Positions 1 to 15,200 of a DNA stretch of 64,000 nucleotides are shown here, piece by piece (positions within the stretch are counted from its first letter, which is position 1; each line of letters opens with the position of its first letter). This DNA is from Holothuria scabra. Its lineage: Eukaryota; Echinodermata; Holothuroidea; Aspidochirotida; Holothuriidae. The notes beneath the pieces were generated by a model, which was not told the origin of the DNA, did not search any database, and saw only the letters and a list, made by a program, of their open reading frames with translations. The position numbers and the translations under genes are program-made. The stretch covers positions 930,001-994,000 of the forward strand of contig CM074187.1 of the NCBI GenBank assembly GCA_037179385.1, read 5' to 3'.

Positions 1-86
1 CTACCAGATGCCTGAAAGTCTTCCACTCATTTAAGACTATTTTAGTTTACTTGATTCTAGTTTCTATGATTCATTTACATCTACAG

Positions 87-242
87 GCATCAGGAGGGAC
101 AGGTACTTATATCTGGTCATCATCTGATCTGCCAGTGGCAACAGTCAATGTCCAGGGAACAGTGAACACAGCAAGAGAACAGGGGCACACTGTGGTCACA
201 GCTGCAGACAGTAGAAATCCTTCTCATTATGGAACCAGTGTG
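87..242 (+). CDS. NUP210: NUP210 exon a (first in window)
   Basis: The acceptor CTACAG precedes 87 and the donor GTAAGT starts at 243. The 52 codons start and end in phase 0. The residues SGGTGTY, WSSSD and PVATVNVQG match the gp210 lumenal Ig-like repeat (human SGGSGNYSWSSS). The following 917-bp intron holds no recognised feature apart from an A-rich tract near 1057-1100. Confidence 0.93.
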
Positions 243-3200
243 GTAAGTTGCATGATGGGAATCAATTTTTGAAGTAAACATAACATTTGCTCTTTATATA
301 TTCTCATCTGTGTCAGTGAATGAAGTTTGAAGTCTTCTAAATTTACTTCAGAAGCTCTTAAAGGGCCAATCCTCTCATCCCAAACTACACTTCTAGTATA
401 GGGTAACAGAAACTCTCAATTGGCTCAGCTCTTTGACTGACTGCTGATTCAAACAATGCACAATACCAAAGCTTATATTACACAGCATGAACTGTTCTGA
501 GAGTGTTTGATTATACACATTGAGCTTTTCTATACTCACCCTGAAGCAATAAACTGAGGTTGTGTCTGGATGAGGGTGAATTTCAGACAATTGTGGGAGG
601 AGGGGCTTAATTAAGAATGTTAGGAGAATTGGTACTGTTTGGGATGAGAAAACTGGGCCTTTAAATAAAATATTCTTCATGGTTGTATGAAAGAAGATCA
701 AATCTGTAAATAGGAAATAAAAAGCAGCCCACCAGTGTGGTGATTGTTGCAATATAATCCTTTTTATAATGACATTTGATTTAAAACTTGCTTGGTAATA
801 TCAGACAGGACTGTGAGTAGCAAGTTAGTATTGGTTGATACATGCATATGAGACTATAATGCCCCTAGTATGGAATGATGTGTTTATTACCCCTGGCATC
901 AGGAGGCCCCATATGGCAATCAAAATCATGTCTTTTGTCTTAATTAAAAATTGTGCATCCCTGTGAGCATGTACTCCATAAGTGAGTGACCTGTGCCATT
1001 AGGTAAGCAAAAGTTTTATTTCCAGAGAACAAAGGTTGGGAAAAACTGGAATAATAAAAAAAAAACAGAGTAAAAAAAAAAAGGAAAAAAAAAAAAAAAG
1101 GACAGGGTATGATGCATCCATTTAGTCATTTCCATAACTACTGTGCCCTCTCATTGCAGGTATACGTCCAATCACCAACCCAGATGCAGTTTATTGATTC
1201 TCAAGTTGAGGCCCTGGTTGGAGAAGAACTTCATTTACCTTTAGCAATGTTTGGTGAAGTCCTGGAAAGTAAGTCTACTAATCTTTGGGAAATTGAATAT
1301 ATTTGTGTTAAGGACTTGCTTTCTCTAAGAGGTAATTTTCATAGTTCCGACACTTTTGAAACCTGCATCCCATTCTGACCTTTGGCTAATGTCTTATTCT
1401 ATTCTTATGTTTTGTGAGTGAAAATATTTTTGGTTTTCCTTTGCCTATTTGTGTAGAAATTCATGGCTGTGGAAGATGTACTCATTTTTTTACTCTCTAA
1501 TGTTTCATGTGCATATTATGGCACATTTTGCCTGTCATGCTTGTGTGTGGACTGTAAATATTGAATTGACATTGATAATGTTCAGTTATTACAGTAGTTT
1601 TATGTCAAGTCTGTGAACCAACAGTTTTATTAATGTATTTTCTCTTAAACTAGATGGAAAAAAGATCAAAGTTAGTCTGACAGACTGTTCCATGGTCCCT
1701 TTGAAGACGTCTGCTGTTGATGAAAGTATCTTTGAGATATTACGAGGCACAAATGAAGATGTTGAGGTCGCTCCTGGTGCCTGTACCCTCATCCATGTCA
1801 GAGCCTTGAATCCTGGTCACACACAGGTCAAGGTTCTTTTAGACCAGGTCAAACCTCCTATTGAGGCTGTAGTTACTATTGCAGCATATAAAGAGCTAGT
1901 GGTAAGTGTCTGGGACTGTTTCTTTAACACATATTTAAAATATTTTTTTTTTTTGGGTGTCAAATCTCATTAATTGCTTGTCCTATGCATGCCAGCACTG
2001 GTAGAAAAAGTTGGGAAGCTGGGAGGCCCTTTGCACAGCATTTGGTTGTTAGAGGTAAACTTTGGAGGTTTGTTAAAAGGAATTTTACCCATTATGTACA
2101 TGAAGCGATTGCAAGAACTTTTTATTTGACTCCACTGATATGGAAGAAGCATTTTTCCACCCCTGCAGTCTTATAGACCTTATGCATATGATGTCACAGA
2201 GCAAGAAGTATACCCTCCTTTGGGCGCAAAGCAAACTAAAACTAACAAATGCAAACAGCTGATTTGTCAACAAGTCAAATGCACACATAGTCTGCTATAT
2301 GTGCTGGACAAATTCTGCTTCCGGCCATGTGTTCTATAGTCTTGCCCCCAAGGATGATGTCACTGTTTCGTAAATGCATAAGGTCAACTTGCATTGAGGG
2401 AGTTGGCCTCATTGGTTTCCCGAAAGGGAAAACTATGGAGCCGCTCTTCTTCACCCCGTAAAACCTTGCGGGGGACCGGGGATTGCAAAGTCGATATTGA
2501 CTATTACAAGTCATCCATACAAATGAGTGATGACGGTTACTTATACTGCATGCTTTTACAATATTGCTCGACACAGTGTTTCCACAAAACAAAAGTCAAA
2601 GACTTTTTTCTTACTAAAAATTTTTGGGGTCATCAAGAAGTGAATAATTTAAAAAGTCGTAAATAACTTTGAAGTTTACTGCATTCTTGGAGAAAATCCT
2701 CTAAGCCTGCCATTATAAGCCACACTCGTTGTTGTCTTAGATCAGACTAAAACAATGTACACATATACAACCACTAATGATATAGCAATGCGCAACCCAT
2801 CCGCTTTGTACTCTGTATTTTACATATCTGTAACGCACTACGACTACAAGCAAGTCGAAATGCTTCTCATCTGGCGACAATCTCAATGGAGTTTTACTGT
2901 GTAAACTTTCTCCACATACAGTTAACTCAATGAGGATTTACAGTACATTCTGTGTATAAAACAAGAGACCAGTCGATTCTTTGGGATAGACGAGCTGTAG
3001 GGTATTGTGAGGGTGTCAGTGTCATGAAGTATTATGTGGCCTGTGTGAGGCTGTGTTTGCAGTTTGTGGATTTGAAATCGTTTATTCTGTTTCAGAGATG
3101 TTTTCAGACCTTATTTTTCCTTGTGTAATTAATGTTGCTGCTGCTTAGAGGCGATTGAATTGCAGAGGTTCCATAGTAGCTGGTCTTGTTTGTAAGAAGA

Positions 3201-6200
3201 CTTCAAAAAAACTTAGTTTTAAACCTGTAATAACCATTGGTAGAGGTAGCTTGATGTTGCTTGTAGAGAACGGCCACAATTAGTTTGAGTTTGGTTCGTA
3301 TAAGTTAAGGTCAGGTTAGATGAGGTTTTCATGGCTTAAGTTTGTTGGTTAAATCGGGCTGGCCAAGGCTATATTTCAGTTGTGGCTCACTGACATGTTT
3401 TCCGGCTTATGCTGAATGAACACCAAGCAGTTTTCCGGCTTATGCTTAGCACCAAGCTTAATGGCTGACCTAGACCACTTGCTATGTGACGATGAGGGAG
3501 TTGTCTAGACCCCAATTCGTAGGCTTTCTTCATTGTGGGCCTATATTTTCAGTAGGCCTATGCTAATTACTTGTACTTAGTAAAGTAACCTAAAGAGTGC
3601 CTTTGCGAGAATCTTGGTAGGGGCCGTTCAGAATTGGTTTGATATTTTTATATACCTCCGGTAATATGCTGTTACAGCCCTATACTCTACACCCTCATAT
3701 TCCGACCCCCTTTTGTTGCGACATTTGATCGTAGATGAGCACATGGGTGTCGGAACATATAGGGCTGTCGGAATATAGGGCAGTCACCGTAATATGCTAT
3801 ATAGCCTAGTTCCCGCTCGTAGCCAGAGTGAGAAGAAGGCAAAACCCGGGAAAATTTTCAAGGTGACAAAGTGTGTGGGCTACTGCAAGTTAGAAGTCAA
3901 TGAAAATAATCAAATTAGGCCTATCTGGGGAAAATCATGGGGGCTTAGCCCTCTTTGGCGACCCCTTTCATGACTACGGATCTGCTAACATACATGTTTT
4001 TTATTAACTGGAGAGAACTCTTTGTATTGACTCTCTAAGAGAATTTGCTAGTAGGCCTATAATATTCTCAGTTATTGCCACAGGTGAATACCATAGCCTA
4101 CTCATTACATATACTGGAATGGTTTCGTGGAGAAAATAAACATGCGCAGTATCTTAAGTTGTCAAGTGTCGTTGAGATACTACCCTTAAGATTTTCTTCA
4201 TTGCGTTGCTTTTTGTGGGGATGTTTAAATTGCCAAGCTATCCAATATTGAACCTGGTAATGCCCCACTCAGATGCATGGACATTTTGGTCATAACTTGC
4301 GGTGCACTATCTTTCCTTAAGGACCAACAGTGATCTGTACTGAACAGTATCCTTTCGGGAAACGTACATAACTGTGGTTTTGATTTTAAAGATTGCATCA
4401 CAACGAACTTGGTTTTGTAATCCTACTGCAATAACAACAGCATTTCAGTAGTATGTCTTTGTTACAAACACTGAATGAACTTTAAACTTAAAACATTGCA
4501 AAGGTATTTAATGCTTTTAGAACATATCCTAGGATTTTTGATCCCCTTTTTTGCCTTGACTGTAGAGGTGGCAAAAAAAAATACTCAGGGTTGAATGAAT
4601 GTGCTCCTTTGATTTTTCTTTAGTTTAGTGAATATAACTGGTCATTATTAAAAACAGCTGTGGGTAAAAAAAATGTGTGATGTGATCAAAAAAAATTTAC
4701 ATATACCTTTATATTCCTATGAGCATGTTTTGACAAAAATGGTGGCTAAAATAAGACACCTATAGAATTGATTGGGATGTGTGGTAAATACACTGGATTT
4801 CAAGTCTTGCCAAATTTCGCAAACTGCAGAAAATTCTTCCTTTCACTGTAGCAAAGTACCAGCCTAAGCTGTGGAGCAATCCACATTGAAACCAAAACAG
4901 GTTGGAACATTTTATCTTTACCCAAATTAATTGCATTTAATTTAATCCTCACTGTAGCCATTGGCTGACTCTTAAATTTGAAATTAAGGTCAGTGAAAAT
5001 CACATTCTTTGCTCCATTTATCTTGGCTATTGTTAGGGGGAGTGTGCGAGCTTACTCAGTGGTAGTTTACGTAAATCCTTAAAATATCAAAAGTCTGCAC
5101 CATCCCTTTAATTGCTTGTGATCTACACCTAGTGTCTGAAATTTGGGAGTTTCAAAACTAACAACGGTTGTCCCAGTCAAGTTGATATCATGAATTTAAA
5201 GCAAACTTTTGAAGATACCTGATTAAATTTCAACGGATTCAAGTTAAGACTTAACAGATTCAGCATAAATAAGGGACATTTCATCTTCAGTTGTAGAACA
5301 TTTGTAATTTTCAAAGTTGCATGCACGAAATTCCACCCATCCATGCTATTCTCTTATGGACTATGACATATTACTTTTACAGGCTTTGGACCCAGAGTCA
5401 GTGGCTATTGTGACCCCAGGTTCATCAAAAACTGTCATCTTTACTGGAGGACCCCATCCATGGGTGCTAGATCCCAACCATTATTTTGAAATTTTGAATG
5501 GAGAGAAGGAAGACTATATCAGTGTGAAACACCTGAAGTCATCAAGAGGTTAGTCATTGAAGGGAAAAACCAGTCATCCCCCTTAGTTGGATTATTTTCA
5601 ACCAGTCATCCCCCTTAGTTGGATTATTTTCTCAATACATAACATGTATTGAGATATTGTCACATTAACCATGGATGAAATTTCTTAAAAACAAGGGAAT
5701 GTGACTTGATCAGTGGTCAATGTCTTTGAGAATTTAAGAGCATGCTCTGTGTCTTGGCTCTACAAGCTTATTTGCAATTTATGGAGTTACAGTGAAGTGC
5801 ACAAGATGTGTCTCTAGGAGGCCTAATCAAAGTGTCTCGCAGTTGTGATGAAAAAATTAATCTTTCAGGAGTTAATTGAAGTGTATTTGAGGATCTGTTA
5901 CATACTGTATTGAGTGGGTGTTTTTTCTACACACTTGTCATAAGTGTAGCAATGCAAACACTCACGTTATCAGCAGAGAAATAGCTCTCACTCCATCAGA
6001 AGTTGTGAAACACCAAAATATTCAAATGAGACTGTGAAAATAGCATTAGGAAGAGTGATTTGAGAGAAATAGTTTAAAATGCAGAAGGAAAACAACTGTC
6101 ATGGGAGTGTTGGATTTATTAAAAGATGTCACTTATCTGCATCTAGCTGGTTTACAATTTCTGCTTAACTAGGTTTTAGTCTGGTGTAGTGTGTACCTCA

Positions 6201-9200
6201 CTTAGTGTTACAGTATTATTGTAAAAATTGTTTTCTATGCATTTGATCATTTTTGAGCATGAAATGCATCAGGATATTAACAATAGATGGATAATCTTTT
6301 AATGCAAAGCACCAAGGAGGACTGTGTTTACATCAAATATCATCTGCAACAATATAGAAACTGTCTCCTTAGCATCCACAAAGTGTTGAGATTCTGCAGC
6401 ATCGCTGCTGTAGTTGTAGTAGTATGCCATGATTGGTCCTTGAGAGTCACATCATTTTTTTTTTGCATAATTATGAAATTTAGGACAGTTACTCATTTAT
6501 TTCATCTATTGATTGTTTGAAAATAAATTTGCAGCAAATGTTTTTGCCTTTTAAGGTACTGGTAGAGATATTGTACAACAAAAAGTTGCTAAATAAGATA
6601 GAATGTGGATTTATGGTGTTGTATACATTTTAGATGACATGTTTCTTTACCTTTTGTCTAATACATTCATTTCCATTTTGTGTTGTGTGCAATCCATGTG
6701 TAAACTCCAAATTATAATGATTACTATTATTATAATTGATGAAAGTGCTGTATAATTTTTAATCTGTTACAAATGATAGAAAAAGTGGGTATCATCCCAG
6801 TAAACACCAGAAGTTTTTAAAGTGGGATTGATTTGTTCCATTCGGTGTGTGCAGAGGGTGAAGTCATGGTTAGTTTTTCATAATGCTTTTTCAATCGTGT
6901 CTGAATGAATATAAATTGTATGTTCCTGTTATCACCCATCTATGGAAAAAGTGAAGAGCCATTGCACTGTTTGACTGATTCAGATTTCATGTGATATAGG
7001 AAGGGAGTTTTGTTCTAATTAATTTTAAGGTGGGATGAAAGTTACAATATTTTAAAATTGCAGTTAAAATGTTAGTGAAAAATAGCTGCGCTCCTTTACA
7101 TGTCATTTGATAAGTGGTTTAATTTATAAAATTTGCCATTTTACAGCTTCTCGTGGTCAACACGTCTTTCAAGTAATATGTCTGAGAAAGGGGGAACAGG
7201 TTCTTACTGCCAAAGTGGGCAATGGACCTTCAACACGAAACAAGTATCCCGCTGTAGCTAAGGCCAATTTACATTTCCGCTGCTCTGATCCTGTCAGCTT
7301 ACAACTTCTGCCACTTCTTGTGCGACCAGATGAACAAGAAGAGCCATGCCCAGTACCTCTGGATGCAAATGGTCAGGTAGGAATAAAGCCTGCATTTGTG
7401 CTTTGGCATGGGAGCGATCATGAAGAAGATGTATAAACATTGCAGATGAAAATTAACTTGTTGTCTCCATTGCACTTGTTATTGCAGTCCCCCTCATTCT
7501 TGATTCATTGAGTAGGTTATGATGCATTTTTAATGCAGATAAAAGTACTCAGTAAATTTTGTCTTGCAAAGTGTTTTGAATCACCTTGTGCTACAGTGTG
7601 CTCATCTGAGATACATGGAGCAGTTTATGTGTAGTTAAAACTCCTGACCTGGTGTCCATAGACTTCCTATTTATATGGATATAACATACTCCTCAAAAGT
7701 GTAATGCATAGATTTCCACTACCATTCGTGTGAGTGTGGGCTTTGCAAGATGACTGCCTGCTATAGTTTTGTGGGTGAAATTCCGGATTTGCTCAAGTAG
7801 TCAAAACCCACAGATTTTGGAAGAAACTTGATTTTTTCCCAAAATAATCCAAGTTAAGGTGAAAATCATGAAGGGGATGGAAGGAATATGATATAATCTT
7901 ATTCAAGTCTAAAATCAAACAAATTAAAGGGAAATACTGTGTTTAAAATGTTGCAACATAGAGTTCAAAGAAAATAGCTCAAGACATCATCAAATCATTT
8001 ATTGTCAACCATACACCCCAGCAATAACTTCATCTCCTCAAAATATTATGAACAAGAAGAGCTATGGAAGTTGCATCATTTGAAATGCTGAAAGTTTGGG
8101 TGAACATATTCATCTTGAGCAACAAATAATTGAATTTCAATCTGAGGGAAACTTATTTCTTGAAAAGAAAACCACCATACTGCATTATCTTTTATCATTT
8201 ATCACTCTGTTTCAATGAAAATTGGTTTAAAAGGGATAAAATTCTCTTGTAAAACAAAAGCATTATTTCCCTTTAAAACTTCACAGCGGCATCTTGGTAC
8301 GCCTTTTTGTGGTTGTCATCCTAGCAACTGTTTAGGTCGTATGATCCGCTTTCCATATATAGGAAGTCTGTGACCGTATCACTGTGTGACAGCAGATTGA
8401 GGGAGGGGAATGCACAAGGGATAGTAACATATTGTTAATTTTTACTCAGTATATTTGAAATAAGAAATCTGATTGATACCTTGTAAAGTGGATCCTAAAT
8501 ATCTAATTGAGCCTGAATTATTGAGTAAAGATTCTGTTGATAAAGGTTATTTTGAAGGTAACATGCATAAAAAGGCTCCAAAAGGCATACTGGATTTTCC
8601 CAGGCTTTGGTAAGATTAGCCTTCTTTTGACTTTCATAGTACTTCAGATTCCTTGGAAATATATCAGTAGTCCAATAGAAATATTGATATGTATGCTGAT
8701 GGGTTTACTAAACATCTTTTTGTGTAGGTCTGTGATATGATCAAAGTTGTGTTATCAAAAACAAGTATCTTTTAAACAAATGAATGGAAACCTCAAACAA
8801 TTCCTCCTTTCCTTGTTTAAACATTCTTCAAACATATCATTTATTGATTTAGAAAAAGAAGAAGTGGCAAGAAGTAACAATGAATGTATTGTTTGTTTGT
8901 TTGATACTCAGATCCCAGTCATGAATAACAATGACATTGAATTTGAAGTAAGAGCTGTGGATGGACAGGGTAATTTCTTTGATAACTCCTCATCATTGAT
9001 TGTAAGGTGGAGCAGCTCCAACAATAACCTAGCAACCTTTGATCATCCAGTACTTACATACACTGACTATGATGGTGAAATAGCAGGCTCCAGAGTTATC
9101 AGAGGTGAGTTAGGCTCCACAAGTGCAAATGGTTTTAATACTTTTGAAAATTTTATGGTAGCTTTTTCTTCAGAGTTTGCTAATTGAAAAACGACCACTT

Positions 9201-12200
9201 TCAGGACAAGAAAGACATTATAGTTTGTTTTTAAATGTTAATTAGTGTCTCCCTTGATTGAGGGGGTTCAGTGGAATAAATGCTTGTGTACATCAATTTG
9301 ATCTATAAATGTAGTAGCAAAGGTCACAGGTATACAGACTTAAAGTGAGAATGCATTATTATGAGAGTGAGTAGGTTATTATGAGTACAATGCTTTTGGT
9401 TGTGAGTCCAAGTACATGTCTTCTTCCTGAGTGCAAGTACAAGTAAATACCTTTTTATGAGTACAAGTACATATCAGTTCATGGGTACAAATACTAGTCT
9501 TTTTCAGGAATGGAAATACAAACTTGTACATGTCTTTTCATGAGTACAAGTACATGCCTTTTCATGAGTACAAGTCTTTTTCATGAGTCCAAGTGCATGT
9601 CTTTTTCATGAGTACAGGTATATAATTTTGCATGAGTCAAAAACCTGAGTGCAAGTATGAGGATTCTATAAGAATACAGACAATAGTGCAAAACTGTGAG
9701 TACAAGCATGTACTTAATACAAATGTATAGATGTATCAGTTTTTATTTTTTGTTTGATATATTTTTTTACCACAACTCCATGGAGGATAGGTATGATCCA
9801 TTCAACAAAGGAGCTTTAAAAAATAAACATCAAGGTGCACACTGAACAAAATAATCTGAAAAACCAGCTGCTACTTAGAGAAAATATTGTGAGGGATTAT
9901 GTTTCTCTATGAAGTGTTTCAAGACTTTTGTGATCTTTTTTTCAGCTATTCAAGTTTGTTCCCTTAGTAAGAGAGAGGGTCCTGTCACTTTAACTGCTAC
10001 CAGTACTACCTATGATAGTGGACTTTTCTATAGTCATGGAATGAAAATATCACCACGAGTTGAAATGCTCAGTGCAAGTGTGGATCTCATCTTAGTCAGT
10101 GAAGCCAGAATTGAGCCAACAACCCTCTCCATTTTCAACCATCCTTCAAATAAGGTAATTAAACCAATCCTTCCATATATCCTTCCATATATCCTTCCAT
10201 ATATCCTTCCATGTATCCTTCCATGTATCCTTCCATGTATCCTTCCACGTATCCTTCCACGTATCCTTCCACGTATCCTTCCACGTATCCTTCCACGTAT
10301 CCTTCCACGTATCCTTCCATGTATCCTTCCATGTATCCTTCCATGTATCCTTCCATATATCCTTCCATATTTCCAGCGATGTATTATATACTTTTATTCT
10401 TCAGAAAAAGTAGACAAATTATTTTCTGTTTGTCCATTGTCTGCAATTGAAAACTTTGTAGGGATCTCAATTAGTTGTACTTGGATCTCATATCATGTTT
10501 GCCATTTCTGGTTCAGAAAACATATTCCAACAAGATTAAAGACAAAAGTTGCTGTTGTTGGTTTGTCTTTCATTCCTGTCACCAATGGTATTTTTCACTC
10601 CCTTTCTCTTTTCATCACAGGCAGAATTAAAGCTCCTTGGAGGCTCAAGTCATTTCTTGTTAAAAACAGAGCCAAGTGGTCTGGCCGAGGTAACATACAG
10701 TGAAAAGAAGAAAACTATCCGAGTTGTTCCCTATGGTGATGGCAGACTGACCATTACAGCATATGACCTTTGCCTTGCTACTACCCAGCATGCAACAGCT
10801 AAAGTTCACATGGCTGGAGTGCACACCATTGAACTGACAGTGGTTGACAGAGTGAGTATTCTACTTAGATAGCTGAGATTGGCTTTGAATGCCCAAGTGG
10901 GCTTCACAATGCTGCACATTTTCAAATTTGATTGGTACTGTTGGCTGTTGAGTGACTAAAGACGGTGGCACTTGAAGAAGTGAATCTATTACACCCTGCT
11001 TTTGTCCTGCAACAAATTTTCAAGAGGCAAGGGAATAATGCAAAATTTTACCTTTCCTACAGGAAACAAGTTTTCCAATTCCATTTCAGAATATAAGATT
11101 GTCAAACAAAGATATTAAACATTACCAATTTACTTGCTTCAAATTTACTCCAGGTCATCAGGTTACAACTTTAGTAAACTGACCTACTAATATCTTTGGA
11201 AACAAGAGAAAAGATAATGATTTGTCTAGAATGCTTAAAATTGGTCATGACGCCAGAAGGGAATAGCAACTTTTAGCCATCTCAAGCTGGCAACTAATAA
11301 TCCAGAATCTATCAGAGAACTTCTTGTTCAGGTATTTTAAGATCAATAAAGTTGAAGGCATTTGCTTCCATCAAAAACTATTTGCTCAATAGAGCAACAA
11401 GGTTGGTTTAAATGGGGTTAACTGCCACAATTACAAAGACGAGCTTTACCCAAGAGAACACCTTTTTCTCGGGTAACATTGGTTAAAATGTCCTATTCAT
11501 TTCTAGCAGCATGTTTCTCTGTCACATATTAAAAAAACCTTTTATTTTGATTCTGTTTCTAAACTTCATATGTATGGAGTGATTTGTATCACTTATTTCT
11601 TGCAAATGAGGTAGCAAGTACATCACAAGGGTGACTTAAGTTTCACAACATTTCTATCACAGACAGTCGATTTGTTTAACTTTTGCAGGTCCAGATTGAG
11701 CATGACATCACTGCTGAGGTAAGAGTGCTGGATTCCATAGGTCAACCTCTCTCAGTCTCCTATTTTCCTCTGATGAATTTGCAGCCAAAATTAGAATCTG
11801 ACATCATTGAAATCAAGTAAGTTAACAGCTTTATCATGTAATATATTAGTTTGAGTGACTTCTTCATGTGGAATTCCTGTTGGAGCCCATTATTGATTCC
11901 TTGCCATAGGCAGGCAAGGAATCTATGCCGTGGTGATGTCGTGTGTGTGTGTGTGTGTGTGTATGTGTAGGCCTGTAAACGATACCTTGCTGGGTATAAG
12001 CCGCTCACGAGAGCTGAGGCCTCGCGCGTCTTTCCTCACTCATGCGGAGCTCGTAACTGGCGTAGCTACCCGAAATTTTGGACACTGCAATGAGCTCTGT
12101 CAAGTGATATCCAAGAACCCGCCCTCGCTCACGTCATTCACGTGCCGCCTAACATAAACGGCTAAAGGGGAATTGCGACCATTTCCTTTCGGGGAACAGT

Positions 12201-15200
12201 TTTGTGTACCCCCTGTGTGTGTGTGTGTGTTTGTGATACTTGCTTGTAAACATGATATCTTAAGATAGGAATGTCCTAAACTTTTCATATATGGTATATA
12301 GATTTTTCATGTTGAGAGGAAGAACTCTATTGTTTTTGGTAAAGGTCAAAGGTCATTTGAGGTCACCAGCGGTAAAATTGCAAAAACTTTGAAAATGGCT
12401 TGTAAACACGATATCTTCAAATAGGAGTGACCAACACTTTTCATACTTGGTATATAGATTTTTCATGTTTAGAGGAAGAGCCCATTGTTTTTGGTAGAGG
12501 TAAAAGGTAATTTGAGGTCACCAGCTGTGAAATTGCCAAAATGCCGAAAATGCATGGAAACACGATTCTTCAGATAGGAGTGACCGATACTCTTCATATT
12601 TTGTATAAAGATTTGCTATGTTGAGGAAGAACCCTATTGTTTTTGGTAGAGGTCAAAGATCATTTGTGGTCATCAGCGGTGAAATTGCTAAAACATCGGA
12701 AATGACTTGTAAACAAGATATCTTCAGGTAGGAGTGACCGATACTCTTCATATTTGGTATATAGATTTGTCATGGTGAGAGAAAGTAGCCAGTTGTTTTT
12801 CATAGAGGTCAAAGGTCATTTGAGATCACCAGTGGTAAAATATACTCTTTATATTTGGTATATAGATTTGTCATGTTGAGAGAAAGAAGCCTATTGTTTT
12901 TGGTAGAGGTCAAAAGTCATTCGATGTCACCAGAGGTAAAATTGTGAAAACTTCGAAATGGCTTGTAAACATGATATCTCTAGAGAGGAGTGACTGATAC
13001 TCTTCATATTTGGTATATAGATTTGACATGTTGAGAGAAAGGAGCCTATAGTTTTTGGTACAGGTCAAAGGTCATTTGAGGTCACCAGCGGTAAAATTGC
13101 CAAAACACCGAAAATGGCTTGTAAACAAGGTATCTCCAGACAGGAGTGACCGATACTCTTCATATTTGGTATATAGATTTGTCATGTTGAGAGAAAGAAG
13201 CCTATTATTTTGCGTAGAGGTCAAAGGTCATTTGAGGTCACCAGCTGTAAAATTGCAAAAATTCTGTGCACAAAATGTTAAGAAAAATCTATCAAACACT
13301 GTCAATTTGAAAGAAGGTAAGGTATTTGATGGCAAGGAACCATTAAGCCTTTTGGCTTTCTGGTTAGAATTTTTACCTTCAGGTAACAACCCAGCTGGTT
13401 GTGGCAGAACTGGGGCTGGTCAACAGCACTCGTTTGGGAAGGAATGGGCAAAACATAAGCATATTCACTTTATGACTTTTCGAAACTAATTGTTGGTTCC
13501 ACATAAACATTTTAATGTATTATGCAATTATTACTAGGACACATCCTCTGCTACCAGTTGCAAGGCATTGCTTGCAGTTCCAATAGTCCCCTTACACCCC
13601 CATGGGTACAAGAAATGTGTGTGGCGGAATGAGTTGTATGACTTATAGTTGAATTATGACAAAATTAGTGAAGGCAGTGGTTTCCACAGGGGGTCTGAAA
13701 GAGCAGTCTGCTCTCCCAGTGAAAATGTCCTCCCCGGAAAAATAGCCGTCCACACTGCTTCCTAACTATCAGGGAAAGAATGAGCAGAAATAATCCCTTA
13801 TTTAGGATCATTTGATACCATTCAGTTTTTAAAAGGGAGGGAGAAACCAATCCTTTCAGGGGAGGAGAGGAAAAACCGTCCCAGCGCACCCCTCCCTAGC
13901 AATTGTAGGCAATTTCTGCCCTCTTTGTTGGTTCCTTGCCGTAGCAAAGGAACCTATGTAGTCAGGTTGGAGTGTGTGTGTGTGTGTGTATGTGTGTGTG
14001 TGTGACACTTGCTTCGGTACGCTCTAACTCAATAAGGGAAGGTTGGATGGAACTTGGATTTGGTACAAAGATTCGTCATAAGAAGAAGGTGTGCCCTATC
14101 GTTTTTGGTGGAGGTCAAAGTTCATTTGGGGTCACCAGAGGTCAAAAACTAAAAACCTTCTCAACACAATATCTCTAGGTAGGAAAATTGGATAGATGTC
14201 ATACTTGGTGTGTGGATGTGTTGGGGTGTAAGGATGAAATTGGATATGTTTAGTGAAGGTCAATAGGTCATCTGGGGTCACCATGGGTCAAACACTGAAA
14301 AACGTTTTAACACAGTATTTTAAGGTAGAAAGGACAGGTTTCAAATCAGTCTGTCTTTGGTTAAGGTCAAAGGTCATCAAGGTCACTGGAGGTCAACCTC
14401 TGGAAATGCTATTTAGAAAATCTTGTAAGCTAGATAAAGATAGGTTCCATAGATTTTTTATCTCACCTGGTTTTGCATGCTCACACACCCAAACACCTTA
14501 GAAATTTTGCCTTTATGTTCATTCAGTAATGTTTCCTTCAGGATGTACACATATCTTGGATCATTTAAAGTTTTTAAGAGGGCAATAACTGAAATCTGTA
14601 GATTTCACTAAGCACAGGTCACTCTGCATTAAACTGGTCTCTCTGCCAGTGGAAGCAATGCGTCGATTATACAGTATGTCTCTTTAATACTGTTGTGCCC
14701 TGTGGGGTAACCTAATCCTCATTCTATTTTCACACCCCATTAATCACTTGCTTTCTGCTTGACTGCTGAATAAACCCTGTTGTCTGTGTAGAGATAGCAA
14801 ACAGGACAAATGGTAGATTGTTTTAAAGTAATAGCAAGTTTTATTTGAGAGCAGACCTACTTACCAGAGAAATACAAGGGGTGTTTTTCTCTCTCTGACC
14901 ACATTGTGTATTGTTTATTGGTGATAGTATCAAGTTTGATTACAAGCATAAATACATATGGAAATGAGGTAGTGTTTTTGAAGGATCACCAAGCATTATA
15001 AAGGTTGAATGTATTAAGTAAGGCCACAAAAATTTAATCATTGATATCATGTAATATTAGTACTAAAATACCCCTTGTGAAGATGTTACAAACATTCAAT
15101 ATGAGCATTTGCTTAGCTCTATTTCGGAGACTGCCTGTACAGTTCTTATAATATCCAGCAAGGAACCACAGTGCCCATTGGGCTCTTGTTTTATAACCTG

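Noticed and set aside
393..752. 119-codon minus-strand frame in the first intron
   Set aside because: No conserved motif; it is an open frame in intron sequence.
3660..3790. Inverted pair around CCCTATA and TCGGAATATAGGG
   Set aside because: The arms are short and interrupted, so a transposon boundary cannot be defined.
10159..10368. Minus-strand frame of repeated MEGY/VEGY units, and plus-strand frames of repeated ILPY or STYP units
   Set aside because: These are frames through the 12-bp minisatellite. The flanking exon g donor and exon h acceptor splice it out, and no conserved protein is involved.
9909..10703. 264-codon open frame running from exon g through the intron into exon h
   Set aside because: The intron (466 bp) is not a multiple of three, so the frame enters exon h out of phase; it is open only because of the minisatellite.
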